Made by a program: the position numbers and the translations under genes | In this document: positions 52,716 to 64,000 of the stretch, piece after piece | How positions within the stretch are numbered: the stretch's first letter is position 1 | How the letters are laid out: the number at the start of each line of letters is the position of its first letter | DNA from: Micractinium sp. NFX-FRZ | Lineage: Eukaryota > Chlorophyta > Trebouxiophyceae > Chlorellales > Chlorellaceae | Reading direction: 5' to 3' | NCBI GenBank assembly: GCA_029339195.1 | Contig: JAPTJF010000204.1 | Span: forward strand, 1-64,000 | DNA: 64,000 nucleotides | The notes under the pieces: generated by a model | Database searches by the model: none | What the model was told of the DNA's origin: nothing | Seen by the model: only the letters and a program-made list of their open reading frames with translations

Positions 52716-53769
52716 CCTTTGTGTGTACCAACGCAGTTTCCGTGCGCCGTCCTGATGCGCTTTCTGTCGTGAAGCGTTGCCCCATGCGCAGATCGGGGAT
52801 AATGCTCCTCTTCCCAGCTTGCCCCCCCGACGGCCGGCACCAAATCAACCTGTCCTTGCGCGCTCACCACCCCGGCCTCCCCCTTCCCCCTCCGCTTTCA
52901 TCACGTACCCCTTCACGAGTCAACTGTACTCCTTCACAAATCGTGGCCCGCTCCTGCGGCCGCCCTTGTGGCCCATTGCTCCCGCAGCAGCAGCAGCCAT
53001 ATTCTTTGCTTGATGTGCTGGGGCACTCCAGCGTTTTGGACCCCTCGGTTTTAAGAGTGTCAGCAGCACAGCCGCATGCCAACGCCACGTGCCGTGACAG
53101 AGCACACAGCGTAGATGCAATACGTTGGTGTTGGCCAGGCTACAGAGCAGGCGCACCACCAGACTGCGAGGCAGGGTCGAAGGGGCCTCTCCGGCCAGAG
53201 GGAGGGTAAGAGGCACACTTGTTATCTGCTGCTGCTCACGGTAGGGGCGGTGTCGGGACAGATTGCGAGGCAGGGCGCCAGCCCAGCTGCATGCTGCGGC
53301 TGTGGAGAGCCGCTCGCTGCTGCAGATAACAGCAGTTATAGCTGCGCTATAACATATGGTTGTTTACAGGTGGCCATGGTGCAAAACGGGCCTCACCTGG
53401 GGGGACGTGGACATGTCAAGAATAGGCAAGCATACGGTTTCATGCGGGGTTTGGCTAAGAGTGCTGCAAAGCAGTATGGGCTCAGAAGGTATTTCAGTCT
53501 GCGACCAATGGAGTCGTGCCATCTTAGGAGCGCTGGCCGCCCTTGTCACTGCCGTCACGCGCCCCGTCTCGCGCTGGTGCAGAGCGCGGCGCCAAAGCGC
53601 AGGCGGTCACGCAGGACCAGCTTGCGCACCTCGGCGGCTGCAGAACAAATGGCACAGAACAGATGGCGCAGAGAGTTGGCGCAGAGAGAGGGGGCAGCGG
53701 CGTCAGGGGCAGGGGCAGCCGCAGGCATGGTCATGCTGTGGTCGTGCTGTGGTGTGAGAGGACATGCCG
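52716..53769. other. Convergent 3' region (receptor kinase / M11 protease)
   Basis: The two genes end towards each other. A short AGATTGCGAGGCAGGG-type sequence occurs twice (about 53162 and 53260). No other exon was seen. Confidence 0.5.
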
Positions 53770-56700
53770 TCAACCGTGTACCGCAGCACCCTCAGCTGGC
53801 CAGCAGAGCAACTGCAGATACGGCGACAGCACAGCTTCTGCTAACAGGTGGGCGCTGACCTGTCAGCGCCTGGTTCCACATCATCACCATCGCCACGCTG
53901 CCCTTCAGGAAACGCACGTTGTCTCTGCAGGCAGGGCAGGGGGAGGGCAGGACGGTGCACGCTGTCAGCCAACAGCAGCCTGCAAAATAATAATAAACGG
54001 AACAGCTGCTGCCAGGGCGAAGGAGCTTGCAGAGACTGCACGCCCAGTCTGGCGCAAAAAACGAAACAAGTCCCGCAGCCTCCGCCCTCACCTTAAGTCC
54101 TTGCCCATCACGAAATCGTTGATGCCTGCAACAAGGGTCATGCGCGTGCAGGGCCACCCCTTTAATGCGTAGCAGCTGCAGGGGAGGAGTGGGAGCGCCT
54201 GCAGAGGCGGCTGTGCTCGGGAGCAGCGCAGCGCACTCGGCGTGCTGCTGCGTCCGCCCTGATGCATGAGCCCGCCCGCCCACTGTGCAGCGCAGGCAGT
54301 TTGCTCCCCCAGCTGGCAGCACGTGCTAGACTGCCTGCCTGCTGTGATGCACGCAAGGCAATGGCCTCTCCAAGCCGCTTTGTTGCTGCCCAGGTTCCTA
54401 TTGACCCGTTCAAGCCCAGTCATGCCACCAAGCGATGCTCACCCCAAGTCATGGGCTCCCCCGGAGTGTACAGCCCCGTCTGTACTTCATTCCAGTACTG
54501 CGCCAGCTGGCCTCTGGAGGTGCGTGTCCTGGGGATCTTGGTCACTGCAGGTCACAGCAGGCAGGGCAGGGCAGGGCAGGCAGAGAGGAGGTGAGCGGGC
54601 ACAGAAGACGCCAGGCTGCGGTCATTCCGTCCGGCAAAGTGGGTGGGCGGGAGGGAGATGGACCATCAAGATCTCTAGAGGAAGGCCTCTCCGCGGTGTC
54701 TGGCTGCAGCGGTGGGTGCGTGGCAGTTACTGAAGTACTGGGCACGGATGAAACCTGCTCTCCAAGTGCGCAGCGCACCATCCCAGTCGGCGCCCAGTAC
54801 CACTGGTGGCACCCAGGCGGCGCCCAGTGCCACTGGTGGCACCAGCAGGAGTCTGCATGTTGCAGCAGGGTCGATAATGCCTCCGTGCCCACCTGTCAGC
54901 AGCTGCCAGCACCCGGGCCTGGTTGAGGGCAGGGTGGGCGGGTAGCTCCACATGGCCTGCCCCGCCCCGCCATACTCCCAAATGTTACCCGTCTGCAGCC
55001 TGCAGGCATTTCGCGTGTCGTGAGGAGCAGAGTGACGTTTCAATTCTTCAGGGGGACTAGAGCGCATTGTGTGCTCACGGGAGGCTGCAGGAAGCAATGC
55101 CGTTTGTGCCTGCTCCAGGTTTCGTGTGCTCAGGAAAACACACGCAAGCACACATTGCCGCCCACGAGTGCCGTGCACGCAACAGCCAGCCCAGCGCTGA
55201 GCGTGCATTGCTACAGCTTGTGGGCCCGCCCTGACGACTCACGTCAGGGTGTTGTTGTAAGAGGAAGGGGAGCGGTTGAGAGACATGAGCACCCCAGCGG
55301 AGACGATGTCCTGCTGCAGGCCTGCTCCATCGTCCCGGTACCACACCGCCCCTGCACCGCACGAGCAGGTGGCCAATCGAGGGGCGGCGTGCATGCTGTG
55401 CATGCTGCGCGCCCACCAGCAGCGCAGCGTGCCGAGCGGGCCGCATGGCATGATGCGCCCCCGACCCCAACCTGCCCCTCCCCCCCCCCCGCCTCACCCC
55501 GCCTACGTATACGCACCTGTCCACGCGCCGGTGACGGTGCCTGGCTCCAAGCTGGCTCTGCGTGCAAACGATTTCGACGTGCCCTTGAAGCTCAGCACGC
55601 CGCCGAGAGTGGTGCTGCGTGGCACACCGGTCAGGGTGACGTGATTGCCCTTGCCGCTGGCGTCGCACCACATATTGGACGTCACCTCGGAGCCAGACAT
55701 GAGAGAGGCATCGAGGAGCATTGTGAGGGATTTCTGGCGGGGCAGCGCAGGGCCCAGGGGCTTGCTGGCGGGGCCTGCAGGGAGGGAGGGGGGGAGGGGG
55801 GGAGGCGGGGTGCAAGGCGGTGGGGTGGGGTGGGCCAGGAGCGTGGAGGGTGCTCGTGCACGTGCGACGCTGGTGGGGGCCTTGGAGAGAGAGGCCCGCT
55901 GCAAATAGCATTGCGCACATGGGTGCCAACTATGCACGCGCTTTGCCCGCTGTGTCATGCAAGCTGTCCTGACTGTGTGCACAGCGAGCGCCTAGCCCTC
56001 CCTCACATGTGGGCGGTGGTGGGGGCGGCGGAAGCGACGGCTCGTCCCGAACAACTGCACTCCATGGCGGGAAGGTGGGCACGCATGTCAGGACTTTCAC
56101 AGGCCGCACGTCCGGTTCGATGAGGTGCAGCCTCCGTCCTTGAGGGGCTTTGCTGGGAGGTCCATGCCTGCAGCAAGCACATACAACTGCAGGCTGTATT
56201 GGCCCCGCCCCCACCAGAGCTGGAGCAGGCATGCACAGGCGGTGAAGCCCTGGCTCTACCAGCAGCCATCAACAGACCAGCCACCAAATCGCGACTAGGG
56301 GCGAGAAACCGAGCATGCCACACAGGGCAGGCAATGCAGCGAGCAAGGCACACTCGCGAGCAAGGCACGCCTATACACCCACATATCATGGCATGCCCCC
56401 ACACACACCGTGGCCAGAGGTGTAGCGTTCATCGAGCTCCACCGTGCCCAATGTGGCGCCGCTCTCAGCCAGCATGCAGTTGTCAAGCGACTGCAGGCCA
56501 GGATGCCAGGTAGAGGGGGGCAGGGTGAGGTGACCTGAATGTTTGGCCAACCTCCTCCCACTCACCCACATTTCACCGCCCATTTGCACACCCCCAACCA
56601 GCCCCTCGGAGCAGTGCACCCCCACGCACGTCTGTGTATTCGGTGTTGTCATAAAACATGTCGCCAGACACGTATTGGAAGTAGTAGCATGATGGGAGAA

Positions 56701-59700
56701 AGTAGCATGCTGCACGGGGGAGAGCAAGGGGCACCCACGCGCGGGGTGTGTGTCTTAATGACACCGTCAGTCCCGCCATTGCCAGGCTGTGACTGCCGCA
56801 CCGTGTGTAGTACAATGAAACGTGCTGCCACATCAGAAAGCAGGCAGTGGGAGGCAGAGGGGCGCGGCTTGCATGTGCGCCTGTCCAGCACACCCCACCC
56901 TCAGCGCACCCACCCACCCTCAGCGCAGCGCTCTGGCGAGTCGAACGAGTAGTGCCGCAACCACTGGAAGCTCTCCACGGCAATGTTCCAGTTCTGCCCA
57001 GGCTGCAGCTCGTACCTGCAGAGGAGTGAGCGGCAGGGTTGGATTTTAAGTTGAAGGCACACACAATTGCAAGACACACTTGAAAAGTCATGACAGGCGG
57101 ATGCGGCACAAGGGCGGGTGGGACCCACCGGGCTTGATCCAGTGCAAAGTTGGAGATGGAGTCGGAGTCTCCTGCGGTGAACAGACAGGCAGGGCTTAGA
57201 CGCTGACTGTGTGATGAATGAGGAGGCAAGCATCCAACACGTAATTCGGGATGCACCGCCACCGACGCATCCATCCTGCGTTACAGTAGAGTCACATCAG
57301 ACCAGCCTTCCGGTTCTGCCTCTGGGCATCACCGTGCACGGCTGGGCACGCACCTGACGAGCTCAATCTGCACGTCTGGCCCGGCCCGCGCCGGCAGATG
57401 CTCACTGCCCGCACCATCGTGCCATCAACCGCCCCTGCATGTGCAGGAGGCAGGGTAGGGTGGCGCAGGGCATGGAAGGTTGGCGCTTCCAGCCAGCCAG
57501 GAAGGGCCAGAGCTGCACACAAGTGCTGCCTGCTAGCAGCAGAACAGCACATTGGGAGCCGCCGGGAGAGAGCTGGCGGCGGCGGCTGTGGCTGCACGGG
57601 CAAGGCAGATGGTGAGCCTGCCGCTCTGCTGCGCCTGCGGCAGCGTTAGCGCATGAGCAGCGCGGATCACGCACCCTCTTGGTCGTGGAAGTGAACAAAC
57701 AGGGAGGTGTCTCCCCACCCGAGAGATGCCTGCTCGCAGGGGAAACCAGGTGCGGGTGGGTGCAGGTGAGTGCAGGCAAGCTAGGTGAACCCAGGCCACG
57801 CTTTCCAAGCCCGCTGTTGAGCAGACCTGCTGGCAGGCATGGCAGGCATGGCATGCATGGCAGGCATGGCGCCATGCACCCCGCCCCCAGTAGCTGGCGA
57901 GCCCATAGGCGGCGGCTGCACTGTGATACTGCATGCTGGGCAGCAGCGCAGGCATGGTGTGTGGGTGGGGGTGGCGTGGGACAGTGGCTCACACTGGACC
58001 AGCGCTGGCCGGGTGACAGCCTGGCTACGTTGACCACATCTGCAGGGCAACGGGCAGGGACCGACGTTGGCGCTAGAAAGCTGCAGCAGCGGGCACGAGC
58101 AGGGCCCCACCCAGATCCTGCTCTTGACAACCACCACCCGCCGCCACGCCCACCCACCCACCCCCTGGCTTCCCTCACCTTGCGCTTCGCCTGCCTTTGA
58201 GTCGTCGTGCACGTGCACGTACACCTTGCCAGCAAAGGCGGGGTGCATGCCACGGTTGGAGCCCAGGGCAGTGACGTAGCTGACGTAGATATACTTGCCG
58301 GGGTGGGGGCGCACCCAGGTGGGGTCGATGCGCACACCGGCTGCGCATCAGAGCAGATGGGCTGGCAGCAGCAGCGTCAGTGCCTTGCAGGTAGCACAGC
58401 AGGCAGCGCGCAGCAGGGTGAGCAAGCGCAGCGAGCACAGCTGCAGCCCGAACAGAAGGGACATGGGCAGGCACAGCAGGCGGCGCGCAGCAGGAGGAGC
58501 AAGCGAGCGAGCGGGCGCAGCTGCCGCCCGTACAAGAGGGAGCCGGGCAGGCACGGGGCCGGGACACTCAAAGCGACAGGGACAAGGCCAGGGCCCACCC
58601 TTGGGGTCGGCAAGTGTGTCTGGCATGGGCAGCGGCAGCCAGGTCCCGGGCGGAAGGCTGCCGCCATCCAGCGTGGTGGGCTGGTGCCCTACAGGGCAGC
58701 AGGTTGAAAGTGGGGGCAGTCGAAGAATCACGGAAGAACGCTTCACAGCCCGGGCGCAAGGCCAGCATATGTGCTGATTTATTGAGGCGCTGCAACAGGC
58801 TCGACATGCAGTGGCTGGGTAGCAAGCAGACCAGCGCGCGCCCAGCGCAGGCAGGCCCCTCAGCAGCAGAGTTGCCCCCGCCAGATCACCCAGCGACGGC
58901 TGCACCCCCCCTTGCCCACACTCACATCCCAGCACGCGCTGCTCCGGCAGGCTGAAGCAGGTGGGGATGCTGCCGGTGCCGCTCATAATGGAAGAAAAGT
59001 CGCCGTACTCGATGTTCTGTGGGGCAGGGGGCACGACATTGGGGGCATGCTGGGCGGGCTTCTCACATGAGGGCTGTGGATCACGAGAAGGGTGAGGCAG
59101 GGGCCAGCAGGCCGGCCAGCTGCTGCGTCTGTGGGGGACACCAGGGCCAGTGGCACATGCAGCTCCTGCCCCCTCGGGCCCCCGCATGCCCAGTGCAGGA
59201 GAAGCCAGGGCAGCTGAGCGCACTGCCATGCAGCATTGCCATGCAGATAAGAGACAGTGAGTAGGCATCAATAAACGCCCAGCTCACATTTGGTGAGTTG
59301 GCATCGCCACCATACAGCTCCATGACTGCATCGTCCACCAGCTCTGCTGGTATGGGGGGAGGTCTCAATTTGCACGGGTCAGGCCGTGAGACGCCGCATG
59401 TTCAAACACGCACCAGGCATGGAGCAAGAGATCTGCCGAGGGTAGCAGAGGCCGGCTGCCAACAGGTGGCAGAAAGCTGTTCCATGCACACCCCCACCCC
59501 CTCACACCCCCGGCAAACGGGCAACCCGCCCGCACCCCCTGGCTCCGCACCTGGCCCTGCCACGCTGGCATGGCGCACCCCCAGGTTGTGCCCCAGCTCG
59601 TGCATGAGGGTGGACACGTCAGAGGAGAAGCCGCCCATGAGCCAGGAGTCGGCGCCGCCCAGGGCGCCCCTCCCAGCCCACCGGCAGTCGTCGGTGTAGG

Positions 59701-61205
59701 TGGGCAGGATGAAGATGCTGAATTCGTGCTGCCGGGCCAGCAGGCCCCGGGAGGATGCCAGGCTGCAGGCAGGCGGGTGGGCAGGCGGGGCAGAAAGCAG
59801 GTTGGCAGGGCAGGCAGGCAGGCAGAGAGGAAGGACGAAAGCACAAAGGCCAGCGCTTGCTTGCACCCAGCACGCCAGGGCAGGGCTGGGCCACTTCATG
59901 AGAGCACGTTCAGCCGCCCTGCGCTGTGCTGTGTGCTGTGCCGTGCTGTGGTCCTGATGCGGGGCTGTGCCGGTGAGGCGAGTAATGCCAGGCGCCGCCC
60001 ACCTGTATGCCCGTGCGCTGTATCTGTTCATGAGATCCTTCTGCTGGTCGCAGTCCCCAGAGTAGGGCCCAAGCGCGCACCCCACGTTCACTGCGGTGAC
60101 GAGTGGGGCGGGAGGCAGTGGGGTTGAGATGCGCTGTGAGAGAACAAGTGCTGGGCTTGGGGCTGGCTTTGATTGGGGGGAGCAGGAATCAAGGCACGAG
60201 CCCCTCCCAGCAATTGTCTGTTGCAGCATACAACGGGCAACCGTCCAGGCGCAGTGGCTCTGCAGGCAGCGGCGGCACTGACGATCGCAATGTGAGCAGC
60301 GCTAGCGTGCACAGCATGGGGCAGCATGGGGCAGCAGGGGGCCATCAGCGGCGCCTTGCTAGTGGCAGCGGCTCACGATCGATGTACTGGCTGCCCCCGG
60401 GCTGCAGCTGCATCTTGCCGCTGGAGCAGTAGCGCCAGGCGGAGGCCACAGACCGCCATCCCTCCTCCAGAAACGGCTTCAGGTGCTGCACAGCGCCGGG
60501 GGCCCATAGAGACAGCAGAGGAGCGGGGTTGTAAAGATCACAGCATGCAGTAGGCTTGGCACAGCTGGGTCGCAAGCCCCGCCTTCGCTGCCCATCCCTG
60601 CCCCACCCCACCCCGCCCAGAAAGGCGGCACCAGTCCCAGCGTGGGCGCTGCATCAAGCAGGAAGGCAGCGCTCGCTCACCGCAGATTTGACGCTCTTGT
60701 TCCTCCAATCCGTCGGGGTTCGTCCGCACAAGGAGACAGCTATCACCAGGGCCGTGAGGGTGCCCTCGCTGGCGGCAGCGGCGCCCACACGGTCAGGGCC
60801 GCCTCCCCGCCAGATGATCTGCACAGGAACAGGAATGAGGGGACAGCGGCGCTGAGGGACGCAGGAGCGCTGCCGCTCAGCTGCACATGCCATGCACATG
60901 TTGTTCTAAAATGCTTCTGATGGCTGCGAGGACCAGCACAGACAGTGTGCTGGGATGGGTGGCAGCCAAGGCCTGCACATCCACGAGCAAGCTTCCTGGT
61001 GCCGACTGCCGTGGCGGTTGGGTCGGGCCACCTGCCGCTGCCTGTAAGTGGGCCCGTTCGCTTCGCTGTGCGAACGCACCGCAGCGGAGCCTTGCCCAGT
61101 AGCATTCCGGCCTGGCGAAGGTGCTGCTGCGATGGGGAGGGCCACAACCGCCACGCTGAGAAGGGCCACAAGCGGCCATTGCGGCCACCTGCGGACGGGC
61201 AGCAT
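53770..61205 (-). CDS. Gametolysin-family (M11) metalloprotease with LamG-like C-terminus
   Basis: Predicted secreted zinc protease; family members in Chlamydomonas degrade cell-wall glycoproteins. Exons (descending): 61205-61032, 60818-60681, 60485-60377, 60150-60003, 59762-59551, 59343-59288, 59016-58926, 58688-58599, 58340-58179, 58039-57993, 57729-57675, 57434-57354, 57171-57129, 57015-56918, 56709-56630, 56490-56405, 56167-56007, 55774-55517, 55351-55243, 54999-54893, 54544-54443, 54125-54092, 53924-53860, 53837-53770 (857 aa). A signal peptide (WPLVALLSVAVVALPIAAAP) starts the protein. The catalytic motif HELGHNLGVRH (aa about 243) has all three zinc histidines; the Met-turn is EYGDFSSIMSG. 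A proline run (LPPPPPPPT) links to a concanavalin/LamG-like region (MLLDASL, GKGNHVTLTGV, VWYRDDG, GNIWEYGG, VAMVMMWNQAL). The exon 16/17 junction and the last exon are the weakest calls. Confidence 0.75.
54779..54842 (-). repeat. Two-copy 30-base tandem repeat in protease intron
   Basis: On the plus strand CGGCGCCCAGT-CCACTGGTGGCACC occurs twice head to tail, inside the intron between protease exons 20 and 21. Confidence 0.85.
57834..57878 (-). repeat. GGCAGGCAT short tandem repeat
   Basis: About five imperfect nine-base units (GGCAGGCAT/GGCATGCAT) in the intron between protease exons 10 and 11. Confidence 0.9.
58391..58560 (-). repeat. Two-copy ~80-bp tandem repeat in protease intron 8
   Basis: Both copies share GCACAGCAGGC-GCGCGCAGC and a following GAGCAAGCG...GCAGCTGC-GCCCG...ACA-GAGGGA order. 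It does not match any exon of the gene. Confidence 0.75.
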
Positions 61206-62390
61206 GGCGGCTCGAGCACGGCCGCCCGGAAACTGCTGTCAGGCGATGCTACGCTCATGCATGTGGCCGCTTGAGCTACCCTCCCGTACCGGGCCAAAGT
61301 CTGTTGAGCGAACCCCTCCCGAGCAACTCTGACGTCGAGCCCTCCGGAGCGCGGCAGACAACGGTTTACGCTGACCAGACAGCTTGTTCAGCTAATATTA
61401 GTGTTTTCAAGAGCTTTAATGGCCTGCCAGGCAGTGGGCGGGCTCCGGTGTGCGCTGTTGGGTGCTGGCGCGGCCGCCGGCTGGCGGCTGGGACGCTGGG
61501 CAGGATGAGGTGCTGGGGCGCCACCCACGCAGTGCGCCCATGTACTGTTTGCGCAGCCCCAGCCCCATTGAAACGCGCAGGTCATTGGGACCCAAACATT
61601 ATCTATTTTCATCCACAGATGCATGCTCCTCCTCGGAGGTTGGGTGCCCGGGGCGCCCCAGCCCCTGCCGCACCCCAACCCAGAGACCAAAAGATCAGGG
61701 CGGGCCACCTTGGGCGGGGCCTGGGGGCTTTCCGGATGTAGTAGGCACACGGCGATCTCACTGCATCAAGGAAGGTCACCCAGCCCCTTGAAGCGGCCAC
61801 CAGACCGCACCCGCCGCCCACCACTGCCGGGCCCTTGGTGTGGCCGCCGGCGGGGCTGGGGGAGCTGGGATTTGTGGGGGGCGGCGACACCCACCACGCA
61901 TTTGCCAGCAGCGTGCCGCCAGGTGCCCATCCATCGACTGGGCGCTGCTCTACTGTCGAGCACATCTCATGCCACATGGAGGGTGTGTGCACGTGTGCCG
62001 CCTTAGCAACAATGGTGGACGCAAAACTTTGTAATACAAGCCTTGCACATCCTGCCCGACCAGCGTGTGGCCGGCGCCGCTGCTGATGTGGCGGTGGCGG
62101 CTGGCGGCTGCGCCAAATTCGACCAGAATTGCACCTTCTCTGAAGCAGCGATATCAGAAGCTGTGCTGCTGCCGCTCATAGCTAGCACCTTCCACACAAC
62201 CGAGTCAGCACTGACTACGGCTCCGCAGAGCCATACTGTCTGCCTTGCCGCGCTCTCAGCTGGACCTTCTATCTTAATAACACAGGGCACAGGCTCGACA
62301 CCCAGGCCACCTGGCAGTACCACTTGCCAGCTGGGTGCTCTCAACAAACAGTGAGCGTCCCAGCAAGCAGCCACCTATTCACCTGGCGAT
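61206..62390. other. Divergent intergenic region (M11 protease / XDH-like)
   Basis: About 1.2 kb between two genes transcribed away from each other; both promoters should lie here. The stretch 61380-61430 is AT-richer. No exon or RNA gene was recognised. Confidence 0.5.
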
Positions 62391-63949
62391 ATGCTGACGA
62401 TCAACGGCAGGAGCCACGATCTGCGGGGCGCCGACCCCGCCCAGAGCCTGGCCGCCTTCTGCCGGGAGCAGGGTGGCGAAAAGGCAAGCCAGGGGCGCTT
62501 GTTGGGGGCTGCAGATGGGTCCGCAGGCCTTGGCGGACACTACAAGGGGATGGGCGCGCGGGCACAGCGCTGTCAACCAGCCTTGGACCCTGCCGCACGG
62601 TAGGGTTCTTAGTGCGCCGCCGCCACGCCTCGTCACCGCCTCGTCCGCATGAACTTGCCGACCCTTGACACTTTCTGCACTGCAGGGCGTGCGTGTGGCA
62701 TGCGGCAGCGGCGCATGTGGCGCATGCACCGTGGCCGCCATCCCGCCGGGCGGACGCGGTGAGGCGCACGCCTGCCGTCCTCGCCCTTTGCTGCCCCTGC
62801 CCGCCCGCCGCGCCCAACACTTGCTCCATCGCCTTCCGGCCCACTCATCCCCTCTCGGCCTGCCCTTACCCTCCTGTTATCTCCCCTCCCTCCCCCCCAC
62901 GACAGATGTGCGAACCATCAATTCGTGCCTGGCGCCTGTGGGCTCCCTGCCAGGGTACCGCATTGTCACTGCCGCCGGCCTGGGAAGCTCCTCCCAGGGC
63001 TTCCACCCAGTGCAAGGTGGGGCTGCTCTGGCAGGTGCCAGCGGAGGTGTAGATGGAAGTAAATCCAGGGCCAGCCCTTGGCAGGTGCAATGCAAGGGGA
63101 ATGGAGGGCGCTCCAGAGGGCAGAGGCGGCTGCGCATGGGGGGCGGCTCGCCAGCAGAGCAGCGCAGCGGTTGCCGAGCCGCCGAGCCTGCTTTCCACCG
63201 GCGCCTGCACCCTTCCCTCCGCCTGGGGTCGCCGCCTGCACCAGCCTCCCTTCGCCTCGCCGGAACAAGCACAGCCGGCTAATTGCCGCACTCCTGCCGC
63301 GCATGCATGGCCCTCCTGTGACCTCTCCGTGCCCTCAGCCTCCCCTCAATCCCATCTCCCCACCCTGCCTCCTGCCTCCCCCTGCCTCCCCTCCCTCTGC
63401 CTCCTGCCTGCACCCATCCCACTCACCCACAGAGCGCATGGGCGCCTTCCACGCCAGCCAGTGTGGCTTCTGCACCCCAGGCATCGTGGCCGCGCTGGGC
63501 GGGGCGCTGAGCAGCGCGCAGCTGAGCGGGCGCCAGCTGGACGGCGCTGAGCTGGCGAGCTGCATCGATGGCAACCTGTGCAGGCGAGTCGGCTGGCAGC
63601 AGGTGGTGCTGGCTGGGCTGGGCTCATGGATAGGCGGGGCTCCTTGCAGGCAGGCATGCAGGCGAGTGTTATCTTGCGGCTCCCTTCCTGGGACCCCACC
63701 CAGCGGGCACCTGTGCTTGTGCCCCTCCAACCACCCCCGCCCTGTTCTCCTACCTGCCTGCGCCCCCACAGGTGCACCGGCTACCGCCCAATTGTGGATG
63801 TGTGCAAGGTGGGTGACACAGTGAGCAGGCCCGCAGGCAGGGTGGGCCGGCTGCCCACGCCTGCCAGGGCTACACGTCTAGCACCCGTGCTCTCCGTGCA
63901 GTGCACCCCGGCCGATGCCAGGGGCGTGCGCTGGCCAGGAGGCACCTGA
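62391..63949 (+). CDS. Xanthine dehydrogenase/aldehyde oxidase family, 2Fe-2S N-terminus (partial)
   Basis: Molybdenum hydroxylase family; this part carries the two [2Fe-2S] clusters that pass electrons to FAD. Exons: 62391-62483, 62686-62758, 62906-63016, 63433-63583, 63772-63808, then unclear. Cluster II ligands: ACGSGACGACTV and NSCLAPVGSLPG. Cluster I ligands: SQCGFCTPGIVAAL and NLCRCTGYRPIVDVCK. All eight cysteines are present. The introns after 62483 (AAAAG then GCAAGC) and 63583 (TGCAG then GCGAGT) need GC donors. A further exon from 63902 would run into a stop at 63947-63949 without family similarity, so either the true next exon lies beyond the window or this is a short stand-alone iron-sulphur protein. 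The normal family length is about 1300 residues, so truncation by the window edge is likeliest. Confidence 0.8.
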
Positions 63950-64000
63950 CCATTCTTGCTGGGGCCCCCACTTTGCCCGCCCCTCCACCTGCCCCTTCTC

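Noticed and set aside
56090..56170. Reading of protease exon 17 in a frame that stops after DGGCTSSNRTCGL
   Set aside because: Needs a different donor for exon 16 and cuts off the Pro linker and the LamG exons, which otherwise join in phase to the catalytic part. It cannot be fully excluded without cDNA.

Overview
This window is nuclear DNA from a green alga (Chlorophyta). The evidence is high GC content, genes broken into many short exons, introns that mostly end in TGCAG, coding CAG/CTG repeats, and the gene content: plant-type LL-diaminopimelate aminotransferase with a transit-like leader, a gametolysin-family metalloprotease, a Raf-like receptor kinase, and enkurin. The class cannot be fixed from sequence alone. 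A Chlorella-like trebouxiophyte or a chlorophycean would both fit. There are no prokaryotic features and no rRNA, tRNA or CRISPR that I can see.

Twelve gene models were built by hand from protein similarity, splice signals and phase. For all complete models the summed exon lengths are divisible by three. In order: TAF4 (+, 1652-7090); a RING-like/CCCH/UBA protein (-, 7846-11959); a secreted seven-bladed beta-propeller (+, 13310-16291); a type 5 purple acid phosphatase (+, about 16591-20859); enkurin (-, 21887-23412); dapL (+, 23702-28506); a second RING-like/CCCH/UBA protein paralogous to the first (+, 29434-33236); a MEF2-type MADS-box factor (-, 33870-37684); an unrecognised membrane/coiled-coil protein (+, 38161-41411); a 1255-residue receptor kinase with LRR, LysM and two fucolectin-type domains (+, 42295-52715); an M11 metalloprotease with a C-terminal LamG-like domain (-, 53770-61205); and the 2Fe-2S N-terminus of a xanthine dehydrogenase/aldehyde oxidase family protein, cut by the window end (+, 62391 onward).

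Three things stand out. First, introns and UTRs repeatedly carry decayed tandem copies ('echoes') of the adjoining exon end with its splice site. dapL alone has at least six such places, including two exon starts present in three copies at about 90-100 bp spacing. One intron looks as if it was made by such a duplication. Second, the receptor kinase joins three different glycan/ligand-binding ectodomain types to one kinase with a DFS instead of DFG motif. Third, the two zinc-finger paralogues are strongly diverged except for their last 106 bp, which are 98% identical at the DNA level. About six of roughly 120 inferred introns start with GC rather than GT.

The genes do not form an operon-like unit. 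The loosest functional theme is the cell surface: lectin-receptor kinase, wall-lytic type protease, secreted propeller and secreted-type phosphatase.
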